Shown one piece after another: positions 15,296 through 21,444 of a stretch of 21,444 nucleotides of DNA. This DNA comes from DAOTXL01 sp034434895 (lineage in GTDB: Bacteria > Chloroflexota > Anaerolineae > JAAYZQ01): NCBI GenBank assembly GCA_034434895.1, contig DAOTYI010000060.1, forward strand, positions 1-21,444. The letters run 5' to 3'. The first letter of the stretch is position 1. Every line of letters starts with the position of its first letter. The notes beneath the pieces were generated by a model. It saw only the letters and a list, made by a program, of their open reading frames with translations. It searched no databases and was not told the origin of the DNA. The translations under genes were made by a program, and so were the position numbers.

Positions 15296-15314
15296 CTGCT
15301 CGCAGTTGCCTTAC
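15287..15314. repeat. 28-bp dispersed palindrome, copy 4
   Basis: Same arms, but the loop reads TC (the element is inverted) and one arm base differs (CCTTAC). Its left arm supplies the -35 of the M55-ABC promoter, and it lies about 48 bases upstream of the threonine aldolase promoter. Confidence 0.88.
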
Positions 15315-15361
15315 AAACCGGCATCCCGGCGGGACAGGCCGGTCACAGCAGGCCAGGCCAC

Positions 15362-15390
15362 TTGTCGCCAATCGGTTTTGAAGGTACAAT
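15362..15390 (+). promoter_or_regulatory. Sigma70-type promoter of threonine aldolase
   Basis: TTGTCG (15362-15367), a 17-base spacer and TACAAT (15385-15390). The leader would be about 40 bases. Confidence 0.65.
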
Positions 15391-15435
15391 AGCCGGGGCT
15401 GGTAAGGAAGCCGGCCCTGCACAGGAGCTGATCTG

Positions 15436-16512
15436 ATGGAAAGCGGCAAAAAGGTTATCGATCTGCGCAGCGATACAGTGACCCTGCCCACGCCGGCCAT
15501 GCGCCAGGCCATGTTCCAGGCCGAGTTGGGGGACGATGTGTATGGCGAGGACCCGACGGTCAACCGCCTGCAGGCGATGGCCGCCGAGCGGCTGGGTAAA
15601 GAAGCCGCCCTGTTTGTGCCCAGCGGGACGATGGCCAACCTGGTGTGCCTGCTGACCCACTGTGCCCGGGGCGACGAGGCGATCATGGGCCATCTGGCCC
15701 ACACCTTCCTGTTCGAGGCCGGTAGCTCCTCGGCCGTGGGCGGCATCCATCCCCGCACCGTGCCCAACCAGCCTGACGGCACACTGGACCTGGCCGATCT
15801 GGAGGCGGCTATCCGTGACCCGCACAACGAACACTATCCCCGCAGCCGGTTGATCTGTCTGGAGAACACCCACAACCGTTGCAGTGGAGCGGTGCTCACC
15901 CCGGCCTATATGGCCCGGGTGCGCGCTCTGGCCGACCGCTATGGTCTGGCGGTTCACCTGGATGGGGCGCGCATTTTCAACGCTGCCGTGGCCCTGGGGG
16001 TAGAACCCTCGCTGCTGGCCCGCGATGCCGACTCGGTGAGCTTTTGCCTGTCGAAAGGGCTGTCGGCGCCGGTCGGCTCCCTGGTGTGCGGCCCGGCAGA
16101 GTTTATCCGCCAGGCGCGCCGTCAGCGCAAAATGCTCGGCGGAGGGATGCGCCAGGCCGGGGTGCTGGCCGCAGCAGGGATCGTGGCCCTGGAGACGATG
16201 GTGGACCGTCTGGCGGAGGATCATGCCAACGCCCGGCGGCTGGCCGAAGGGCTGGCCTGCCTGCCGGGGATCCTGCTCGACCCGGCGCGGGTGGTCACCA
16301 ATATTGTCCTCTTTGAGCTGGCCCCTGGCACCCTGTCGGCGGTGGAGTTCGTGGCCGGCCTGGCCGCGCACGGCGTCAGGATGGGAGCCGTCGGCCCCCG
16401 CCAGGTCCGGGCCGTCACCCACTATGGGATCGAGGCCCAGGATATCGAGGATGCTCTGGCCGTTGCCCGGGCGGTCATGGCAGGTGATAGAACATCCTCC
16501 CGCAGGTTTTGA
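15436..16512 (+). CDS. ltaE: Low-specificity L-threonine aldolase
   Basis: This 358-residue PLP enzyme of the beta-eliminating lyase family cleaves L-threonine or L-allo-threonine to glycine and acetaldehyde. Landmarks are IDLRSDTVTLPTPAMRQAM, DDVYGEDPTVNRLQ, FVPSGTMANL, HLDGARIFNA and the PLP lysine Lys207 in CLSKGLSAPVGS. AGGAG lies eight bases before the ATG. It has its own promoter and is divergent from the M55 operon. Its product glycine is the substrate of the gcv operon upstream, so the two together can feed one-carbon metabolism from threonine. The stop codon lies inside the following hairpin. Confidence 0.95.
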   Translation: MESGKKVIDLRSDTVTLPTPAMRQAMFQAELGDDVYGEDPTVNRLQAMAAERLGKEAALFVPSGTMANLVCLLTHCARGDEAIMGHLAHTFLFEAGSSSAVGGIHPRTVPNQPDGTLDLADLEAAIRDPHNEHYPRSRLICLENTHNRCSGAVLTPAYMARVRALADRYGLAVHLDGARIFNAAVALGVEPSLLARDADSVSFCLSKGLSAPVGSLVCGPAEFIRQARRQRKMLGGGMRQAGVLAAAGIVALETMVDRLAEDHANARRLAEGLACLPGILLDPARVVTNIVLFELAPGTLSAVEFVAGLAAHGVRMGAVGPRQVRAVTHYGIEAQDIEDALAVARAVMAGDRTSSRRF

Positions 16513-16528
16513 ACCTGCGGGAGGATGT
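16492..16528. terminator. Bidirectional hairpin between ltaE and ndk
   Basis: Perfect 17-bp arms (ACATCCTCCCGCAGGTT and its complement) around a 3-base loop. It covers the ltaE stop codon and ends two bases before the ndk stop on the other strand. There is no long T run on either side, but the position between convergent genes fits a two-way terminator. Confidence 0.75.
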
Positions 16529-16530
16529 GT

Positions 16531-16980
16531 CTATTCATTGATCCAGTCGTCTATGGCCCGCCGGTAATCCAGGATCTCCTCCTCGGTGAAAAAGAGGGGG
16601 ATTTCGTAAGCGGCTGTTTCCGGTCCATCGGAGCCGTGGACCAGGTTGCGGCCGATCTCCAGGCCGAAATCGGCCCGGATGGTGCCCGGTTCGGCCCGGG
16701 CCGGGTCGGTGGCGCCCATCGTCTTGCGCACAATGTTGATGGCATCCTTCCCTTCGACAACACCGACCACGACCGGGCCGCTGGTGATGAATCGAATAAG
16801 GCCATCGTAGAAAGGTTTGCCCTGGTGGATGGCATAATGGCGTGCTGCCAGTTCGGGTGTGATCTGCATCATCTTGAGCGCGGCAAATCTCAAACCCCGG
16901 CGCTCCAGCCGGCTGAGGATTGCGCCGATCAGGCCCCGTTGTACGGCATCCGGCTTGAGGATAATCAGCGTGCGTTCCAT
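16531..16980 (-). CDS. ndk: Nucleoside diphosphate kinase
   Basis: This is a 149-residue NDK, which transfers the gamma phosphate from ATP to nucleoside diphosphates through a phosphohistidine. It has the hallmark N-terminus MERTLIILKPDAVQRGLIG and the active site NLVHGSDGPETA with His115. Length is normal. AGAGGA stands just before the ATG. It follows the TPR gene after 23 bases and is probably read from the same promoter. Confidence 0.97.
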   Translation of the reverse strand: MERTLIILKPDAVQRGLIGAILSRLERRGLRFAALKMMQITPELAARHYAIHQGKPFYDGLIRFITSGPVVVGVVEGKDAINIVRKTMGATDPARAEPGTIRADFGLEIGRNLVHGSDGPETAAYEIPLFFTEEEILDYRRAIDDWINE

Positions 16981-17003
16981 GTGTCCTCTTGCGCACTCCG
17001 GTT

Positions 17004-19598
17004 TCAGTGTTGCAGGAGCGCCTGGCGCGCCAGCCGATACATATTCAGCGCCTCATCCAGGCGATCTTCCTGCACATAGGCATCTCCCAGCAACTGGCAC
17101 ACCCGCGCCCGTTCCTTTCCCTCGGCGAGCAGGGGCACCAGGTCCTCGATGACCGCAGGCAGGAATTTGCGGGCCGAAATCAGTCTCTCATAGTGGGTCA
17201 GGGCCGCAGCCCAATCCTGTTCATCCCGGTAAAGGCGGGCCAGCTCCAGACGGGCCTGATGGTCGCGGGGACGGCTCTTGAGCCGGGCCAACAACTCATC
17301 CAGCCGCGAGGGTGGAGCAACCTCCTCTTCCACCTCCACCCGCTCAAACGGGGCGACCATCTCGGCCTCGGCGAGGGGCATCTCCTCCACCGGCGCGACC
17401 GCTTCTCTGACCGGCAGGACCTCTTCCACCGGTGCGACCATTTCCTCGGCCGGCAGAACCTCCTCCGCCTCCGGCATCTCCAGTTCCCGCAGCCAGGCCG
17501 GGACCTCCTCCTCCACCGCTGCGGCCACCGGCGGGGCTATCTCCTCCGCCTTTGGCACCTCCAGCTCCCGCAGCCAGGCCGGGACCTCTTCCTCCACCGC
17601 TGCGGCCACCGGCGGGGCGGCCTCTTCAGCAGCGGGGACCTCTTCGCCGGTGACCAGTTCTTTCAACCAGGCCGGGACCTCCTCCGCCCGTTGGGCCGCC
17701 AGCTCCTCGGCCGTCATCTCGGCCATGGCCGCTTCCAGGTCGGCCTCGCTCAGGATGCCGGCTTCTACCAGGGCCCGCAGGCTCTCCGGCACCTCCGCCC
17801 TGGCTGCCGGCGGGGCGGCCTCTTCCACCTTTGGCACCTCCAGTTCCCGCAGCCAGGCCGGGACCTCTTCCTCCACCGCCTCGGCCACCGGCGGGGCGGC
17901 CTCTTCCGCCTTTGGCACCCCCAGTTCCCGCAGCCAGGCCGGGACCTCTTCCTCCACCGCTGCGGCCACCGGCGGGGCTATCTCCTCCGCCTTTGGCACC
18001 TCCAGCTCCCGCAGCCAGGCCGGGACCTCCTCCTCCACTCCTGCGGCCACCGGCGGGGCTATCCCCTCCGCCTTTGGCACCTCCAGCGCCCGCACCCAGG
18101 CCGGGACCTCCTCCTCCACTGCTGCGGCCACCGGCGGGGCGGCCTCTTCAGCAGCGGGGACCTCTTCGCCGGTGACCAGTTCCTTCAACCAGGCCGGGAC
18201 CTCCTCCGCCCGTTGGGCCGCCAGCTCCTCGGCCGTCATCTCGGCCATGGCCGCTTCCAGGTCGGCCTCACTCAGGATACCGGCTTCTACCAGGGCCCGC
18301 AAGCTCTCCGGCACCTCCGCCCTGGCAACCCCGGCCACCGGCGGGGCTATCTCCTCCGCCTTTGGCACCCCAAGCTCCCGCAGCCAGGCCGGGACCTCCT
18401 CCTCCACTGCTGCGGCCACCGGCGGGGCTATCTCCTCCGCCTTTGGCATCTCCAGCTCCCGCAGCCAGGCCGGAATCTCTTCTGGTTGAATTTCCTCCTC
18501 CAGCAACCCGGCAGCGGGAAGAATCTCCTCGGAGACCGGCTTTTTTCCCTCACCCACCAATTCCCGCAGCCAGTCAGGGACCTCTTCGGCAGCAAAGAGC
18601 TTTTCCTCTGGCACGGGGGCAGTGGGGGGCCGGACCGGCGTCTCTCCTTCGGCGGCTCCTATCTCCCGCAGCCAGTCAGGGATCTCCTCTGCCTCTTCCC
18701 ATGGCTCGACAACCCTCGCCGGTGGGGCCTTTTCGACAGCCGCTGCTGGCCTGCCGGCCTCCTCGCGCCAGACCAGGCCCAGCGGTTCTTCGATCTTGCC
18801 GGGAACGACACCCCGGAGCATATCGGGAGTAACCTCCAATTCAGGGATAGACACCTGTTCCGGGGTCAGGGGAGATTCCCTACCCATCATCTCGTGGGCC
18901 ACCAGGTTCTCTGGATCAAGGGCCCGGGCGACGTTGAGCTTTTCCTCGCCGGCTTCCTCATGTCCACCACGCAGCCAGATTTCACCCAGGATCAGGTTCG
19001 CCTTCAGGCTGTTCGGCAGGGCTTCAAGGAGTTCCAGGCAAACCTCCACCGCTTCCAGACGCCGTCCTTCGTGCCACAGAGCTTCGGCCAGGGCAACACG
19101 CACATCAGGCCGCTCTGGATCCTGGCGCAGGACGGCACGGAACTCGTCGATAGCCAGCTCATACAATCCATTGCGCATATACAGCCGGCCCAACGCCCCC
19201 TGGGTCAATTTTAACCGGGTTTTTTCCACACCATCGCGTTGGGCATACAGGCGTTGAAGTTCCCGCCGCACCTCAGGATTGCCGGGGGCCAACTCGAAAG
19301 CCCGCTCCATCTGCCAGATAGCCTCCGGCGTCGCCCCCTGTTCGCCATAAATGATGCCCAAACCGACCCGGGCGATGAAATTTTCTGGATCGGCGCTCAA
19401 GGTCCGTTGGAAAAACTCGATCGCCTCGCGGTACATCCCCTTTTCCAGGCAGGCCTCTCCCAGCAGACAATAGGTTTCGATGTGCCTGGGATAGTAGCGC
19501 AGGATGTGGCGGCAGTGAGCGATCGCCTCGTCGTGACGCTCACTGTGAATCAGTTCCTTGATCCTGGCGGTATACTCCTTCAATTGCATATCTGGCAT
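17004..19598 (-). CDS. TPR protein with internal 'PxWLREL' repeat array
   Basis: This 864-residue protein has TPR units at both ends: ~1-240 (e.g. AIEFFQRTLSADPENFIARV) and ~775-864 (e.g. LLGDAYVQEDRLDEALNMYR). Between them is a long acidic, Ala/Pro/Glu-rich region with 12 copies of a short motif, (I/V)P(D/A)WL(R/K)EL or close variants, spaced mostly 27-28 residues apart. Two copies of a longer block (VPESLRALVEAGILSEADLE...) interrupt the array. There is no signal peptide or membrane helix, so it is probably a cytoplasmic scaffold; the repeated motif looks like a docking peptide. Partners are unknown. The start at 19598 has GAGAGGG six bases upstream. It is co-directional with ndk. Antisense frames through the array are open only because of the biased codons. 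Confidence 0.88.
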   Translation of the reverse strand: MPDMQLKEYTARIKELIHSERHDEAIAHCRHILRYYPRHIETYCLLGEACLEKGMYREAIEFFQRTLSADPENFIARVGLGIIYGEQGATPEAIWQMERAFELAPGNPEVRRELQRLYAQRDGVEKTRLKLTQGALGRLYMRNGLYELAIDEFRAVLRQDPERPDVRVALAEALWHEGRRLEAVEVCLELLEALPNSLKANLILGEIWLRGGHEEAGEEKLNVARALDPENLVAHEMMGRESPLTPEQVSIPELEVTPDMLRGVVPGKIEEPLGLVWREEAGRPAAAVEKAPPARVVEPWEEAEEIPDWLREIGAAEGETPVRPPTAPVPEEKLFAAEEVPDWLRELVGEGKKPVSEEILPAAGLLEEEIQPEEIPAWLRELEMPKAEEIAPPVAAAVEEEVPAWLRELGVPKAEEIAPPVAGVARAEVPESLRALVEAGILSEADLEAAMAEMTAEELAAQRAEEVPAWLKELVTGEEVPAAEEAAPPVAAAVEEEVPAWVRALEVPKAEGIAPPVAAGVEEEVPAWLRELEVPKAEEIAPPVAAAVEEEVPAWLRELGVPKAEEAAPPVAEAVEEEVPAWLRELEVPKVEEAAPPAARAEVPESLRALVEAGILSEADLEAAMAEMTAEELAAQRAEEVPAWLKELVTGEEVPAAEEAAPPVAAAVEEEVPAWLRELEVPKAEEIAPPVAAAVEEEVPAWLRELEMPEAEEVLPAEEMVAPVEEVLPVREAVAPVEEMPLAEAEMVAPFERVEVEEEVAPPSRLDELLARLKSRPRDHQARLELARLYRDEQDWAAALTHYERLISARKFLPAVIEDLVPLLAEGKERARVCQLLGDAYVQEDRLDEALNMYRLARQALLQH
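17480..18690. repeat. Repeat array coding for 12 'PxWLREL' motifs
   Basis: The basic unit is about 81-84 bp, recognisable on the plus strand by CAGCCAGGCCGGGACCTC. The outermost copies toward 18690 (TCTCCCGCAGCCAGTCAGG) are the most diverged, while the inner copies are almost identical. This pattern fits recent growth by slippage or unequal crossover. Confidence 0.88.
17599..18326. repeat. In-frame 206-bp direct duplication inside the TPR gene
   Basis: 17599-17804 and 18121-18326 match with about four differences by eye. They are 522 bp apart (174 codons), so the duplication kept the frame. Each copy holds one VPESLRAL block and one VPAWLKELVTGEEVPAA motif. Confidence 0.85.
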
Positions 19599-19621
19599 CT
19601 GTTTCCCTCTCCTCCCACACG

Positions 19622-19663
19622 GGGCACGATGGGACGAGAAAGGCGCAAAAGCTTTTCGTGCCC
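19622..19663. promoter_or_regulatory. Inverted repeat in the TPR leader
   Basis: GGGCACGA (19622-19629) pairs with TCGTGCCC (19656-19663), with an AAAAGCTTTT palindrome inside the interval. It lies in the ~105-base leader of the TPR-ndk transcript. The function is a guess. Confidence 0.35.
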
Positions 19664-19711
19664 TTTCGTGGCTACCCTTTCGCCTCTTCCGTGACCTGGT
19701 GTCCTATGTCT

Positions 19712-19740
19712 ATTATGCCCGGTTTCCAGAAAATTGTCAA
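19712..19740 (-). promoter_or_regulatory. Sigma70-type promoter of the TPR-ndk unit
   Basis: On the minus strand, TTGACA (19740-19735), a 17-base spacer and CATAAT (19717-19712). The hexamers match those of the GH13 promoter exactly. Confidence 0.78.
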
Positions 19741-19763
19741 CAGTATAACAGCAGATTGGCCCC

Positions 19764-20915
19764 TCACCAGGTCGTTCCCGGCCCGCCCAGCGGCAGGCAG
19801 ACGGTGAATGTGCTCCCCTGTCCTGGCACAGAGTCCACCTGAACAGTACCCCGGTAGATCTTGACGATCTGGTTGACGATGGATAGCCCCAATCCTGTCC
19901 CCAGCTCCACCAATGCTTTGGCCGCTTCAGAGCGATAGAATTCCTGGAAAATACGTCCCAATTCCTCCGTCGAGATGCCAATTCCGCTGTCGGCCACGGT
20001 GGTGACCATCTGTCCATCCTGTTCGGTGAGTGTAACCCGGATATACCCGGCAGATGTATACTGGATGGCATTGTCTATCAGGTTTTTCCACAGTGATTGG
20101 AAATGGGCGGGCTGGCCCATCACGGTGGGCCGGGACTGAATCTGCACCTCGAATTCCAACCCTTTAGCCCTGGCGAGCGGTGCAAAATGGCGGGCCACCT
20201 CTTCCAGCAGGTCAGCGACGGCCAGGGGAGCCATCCTGGCCGGGCTGAGCATCTCCTTCAGGTGTGCCAGTTCCAGCAGATCATCCAGCATGTGGAGCAG
20301 TTGTGTGGCCCGCAGGTCCAGCCTTTCCAGATAGTCACCCTTTTCCTCCTCATCCACATAGCCAGACCGCAGCAGTTGCACATAGTTCTTGATCGTGCCG
20401 GCCGGGTTGCGAAGTTCGTGAACGAGGACCAACATAAAGCGACTCTCAATAGCGTCAATCTTGGCCGCTTCCTGGCGCACCCGTTCCAGTTGCAGGGCTT
20501 CTTCTTCCTGTTGTCGTTGCTCTTTGAGGGCCTGCCGTCGTCGCCGTTCCACCAGGCCCCGTTGCACGGCTGCCAGCAATTCATCGGAGGTGAACGGCTT
20601 GGGCAAAAAGTCATGTGCCCCCTGTTTCATGGCCTGGGCAGCCAGGTCTACTGTGGCATAGCCGGTGATCATGACACAGATGATATCGGGATCGATCTGC
20701 CGGATCCGGTCCAGGAGTTCCAGGCCGCTCATGCCAGGCATCATGGCATCGAGGAGGATCAGGTGAAACTGCTCCTCGCGCAGTTTGCGCAGGCCCTCGG
20801 CACCATTTTCAGCGGTGCTGACCCGAAAGCCGTGCGGGGTCAACGCCCGCCGGCAGCCTTCACGCATGCCGACTTCGTCGTCAATGACCAGGATATTGGC
20901 AATGGATGCATTCAT
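19764..20915 (-). CDS. Receiver-histidine kinase protein (REC-HisKA-HATPase)
   Basis: This 383-residue signalling protein has its receiver at the N-terminus: acidic pair Asp12/Asp13, phosphoacceptor Asp56 (LLDAMMPG), Thr84 and Lys106 (LPKPF). A charged coiled coil (~122-158) links it to a HisKA domain with His166 in VHELRNPAG. An ATPase domain follows with N-box NLIDNAIQYT, ADSGIGIS and GTGLGLSIV. There is no membrane helix or sensor domain, so it is cytoplasmic and probably driven by phosphorylation of its receiver by another kinase. No DNA-binding domain and no partner regulator are nearby. The start at 20915 has GGAGGAG about nine bases upstream; an in-frame ATG at 20981 lies upstream of the promoter. 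Confidence 0.94.
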   Translation of the reverse strand: MNASIANILVIDDEVGMREGCRRALTPHGFRVSTAENGAEGLRKLREEQFHLILLDAMMPGMSGLELLDRIRQIDPDIICVMITGYATVDLAAQAMKQGAHDFLPKPFTSDELLAAVQRGLVERRRRQALKEQRQQEEEALQLERVRQEAAKIDAIESRFMLVLVHELRNPAGTIKNYVQLLRSGYVDEEEKGDYLERLDLRATQLLHMLDDLLELAHLKEMLSPARMAPLAVADLLEEVARHFAPLARAKGLEFEVQIQSRPTVMGQPAHFQSLWKNLIDNAIQYTSAGYIRVTLTEQDGQMVTTVADSGIGISTEELGRIFQEFYRSEAAKALVELGTGLGLSIVNQIVKIYRGTVQVDSVPGQGSTFTVCLPLGGPGTTW

Positions 20916-20942
20916 GGCCTGCTCCTCCAGACGAGTAGCCCT

Positions 20943-20951
20943 ATTATACCA
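20943..20951 (-). promoter_or_regulatory. Extended -10 promoter of the REC-kinase gene
   Basis: TGGTATAAT on the minus strand is an extended -10 element. No good -35 lies at 16-18 bases. The leader would be about 20 bases. Confidence 0.55.
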
Positions 20952-20979
20952 TAACTTCTGACAAACTGCACGATTGGGC

Positions 20980-21000
20980 ATTCGTCATTTGTCATTCGTC
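20980..21000. repeat. Three ATT-initial heptamers
   Basis: ATTCGTC, ATTTGTC and ATTCGTC lie in tandem between the ComEA-like gene and the REC-kinase promoter. Similar short heptamer runs are common in some Chloroflexota and cyanobacterial intergenic DNA. Compare 6981-7008. Confidence 0.55.
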
Positions 21001-21004
21001 AATT

Positions 21005-21444
21005 CTATTCGGTCGTAATCAGATCCCGGATCTTGTCAAACAGGGCGGGTCCGATGCCCGAGACGGCCATAATGTCTTCAATCTGGCCAAATGGGCCATG
21101 CGCCTGCCGATACTCTACGATCCGCCGGGCAATGGTGGGCCCAATGCCGGGCAGCGTTTCGAGTTCCGACTGGTCGGCGGTGTTGATATTGACCTTGCCC
21201 CCCGTTGCCCGTTGTCCCGACGGCAACGGAACCGGCGGGTTTTCCTCCCCGACGCGGGGGATGTAGATGTGCTGTCCATCGGCCAGGGGCAAGGCCAGGT
21301 TAATACGGTCCAGATCGGCCCGGTCGGTCGGCCCGCCAGCCGCCAACAAGGCATCCTTGACAATGCTATCCGGTGGCAGGGTGTACACATCGGGGTGCTG
21401 GACGGCTCCGCTGACATAGACACGGAGCGGACGAGGGGTGGGGG
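21005..21444 (-). CDS. comEA: ComEA-type SLBB/helix-hairpin-helix DNA-binding protein (partial)
   Basis: The frame is open to the right edge, so the N-terminus is missing. Visible order: Pro-rich start, an SLBB domain (LRVYVSGAVQHPDVYTLPPD), a linker with LADGQHIYIPRVGEE, and a C-terminal double helix-hairpin-helix (VNINTADQSELETLPGIG, IEDIMAVSGIGPALFDKI). This is the standard layout of ComEA, the DNA receptor that pulls DNA through the envelope in natural transformation. In such proteins a membrane anchor precedes the visible part. A GTG at 21388 could be taken as the start, but the SLBB domain begins before it, so the gene must extend past the window. No comEC is visible; downstream is the REC-kinase. 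Confidence 0.9.
   Translation of the reverse strand, partial: PTPRPLRVYVSGAVQHPDVYTLPPDSIVKDALLAAGGPTDRADLDRINLALPLADGQHIYIPRVGEENPPVPLPSGQRATGGKVNINTADQSELETLPGIGPTIARRIVEYRQAHGPFGQIEDIMAVSGIGPALFDKIRDLITTE

Noticed and set aside
17480..18690. CRISPR-like appearance of regularly spaced repeats
   Set aside because: The repeat units and the 'spacers' between them are both similar, the period keeps a reading frame, and the array encodes protein. No cas genes are present.
16989..19214. 741-codon plus-strand open frame with repeated RDLL/HRRG segments
   Set aside because: It is the antisense of the TPR gene's repeat array. The minus-strand frame has clear TPR units, a ribosome site and a promoter, while this one has no recognisable domain.

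Overview
The window is GC-rich bacterial DNA, probably from a Chloroflexota (Anaerolineae/Caldilineae-like) chromosome. This is an inference. It rests on the split glycine decarboxylase (GcvPA + GcvPB), Pro/Thr-rich stalks on exported proteins, a TPR protein carrying many 'PxWLREL' motifs, and short-spacer repeats of a type common in that phylum. No rRNA, tRNA, CRISPR array, transposase or phage gene was recognised. Nearly all genes look intact; the two end genes run off the window.

Layout. (1) 1-3878, minus strand: a tightly coupled operon. In order it holds a SPASM radical SAM enzyme, a PqqD-like peptide-binding protein, a second SPASM-like radical SAM enzyme, a U32-like TIM-barrel protein with two cysteine clusters, and a Tat-exported lipoprotein with a Thr-Pro stalk that leaves the window. 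Every junction overlaps by 4-8 bases, and one consensus promoter drives the set. This is the best candidate for an undescribed system: a maturation pathway for a peptide or exported protein. (2) 4080-8397, plus strand: a very long GH13 alpha-amylase-family protein followed by a membrane-anchored sortase. (3) 8432-8700: a non-coding cluster of about nine DnaA-box-like sites in two opposed groups, two of them perfect TTATCCACA, which is a candidate replication origin. (4) 8916-12582, plus strand: gcvH-gcvPA-gcvPB and a small zinc-ribbon membrane protein behind a terminator hairpin. (5) 12631-15295, minus strand: an M55 D-aminopeptidase and an ABC half-transporter. (6) 15362-16512, plus strand: a threonine aldolase. 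(7) 16531-19740, minus strand: a TPR protein with an internal repeat array, then nucleoside diphosphate kinase. (8) 19764-20951, minus strand: a single-chain receiver-histidine kinase. (9) 21005-21444, minus strand: a ComEA-type SLBB/helix-hairpin-helix protein, partial.

The glycine cleavage genes and threonine aldolase both handle glycine and the one-carbon supply. The M55 peptidase and exporter may act in peptide turnover or export. A perfect or near-perfect 28-bp palindrome (13-bp arms, 2-bp loop) occurs four times, only between genes, and in several cases sits on or next to promoters. Clear promoters (TTGAC-like -35, 17-bp spacer, TATAAT-like -10) precede most transcription units. In two of them the predicted transcript begins within or a few bases from the Shine-Dalgarno sequence.
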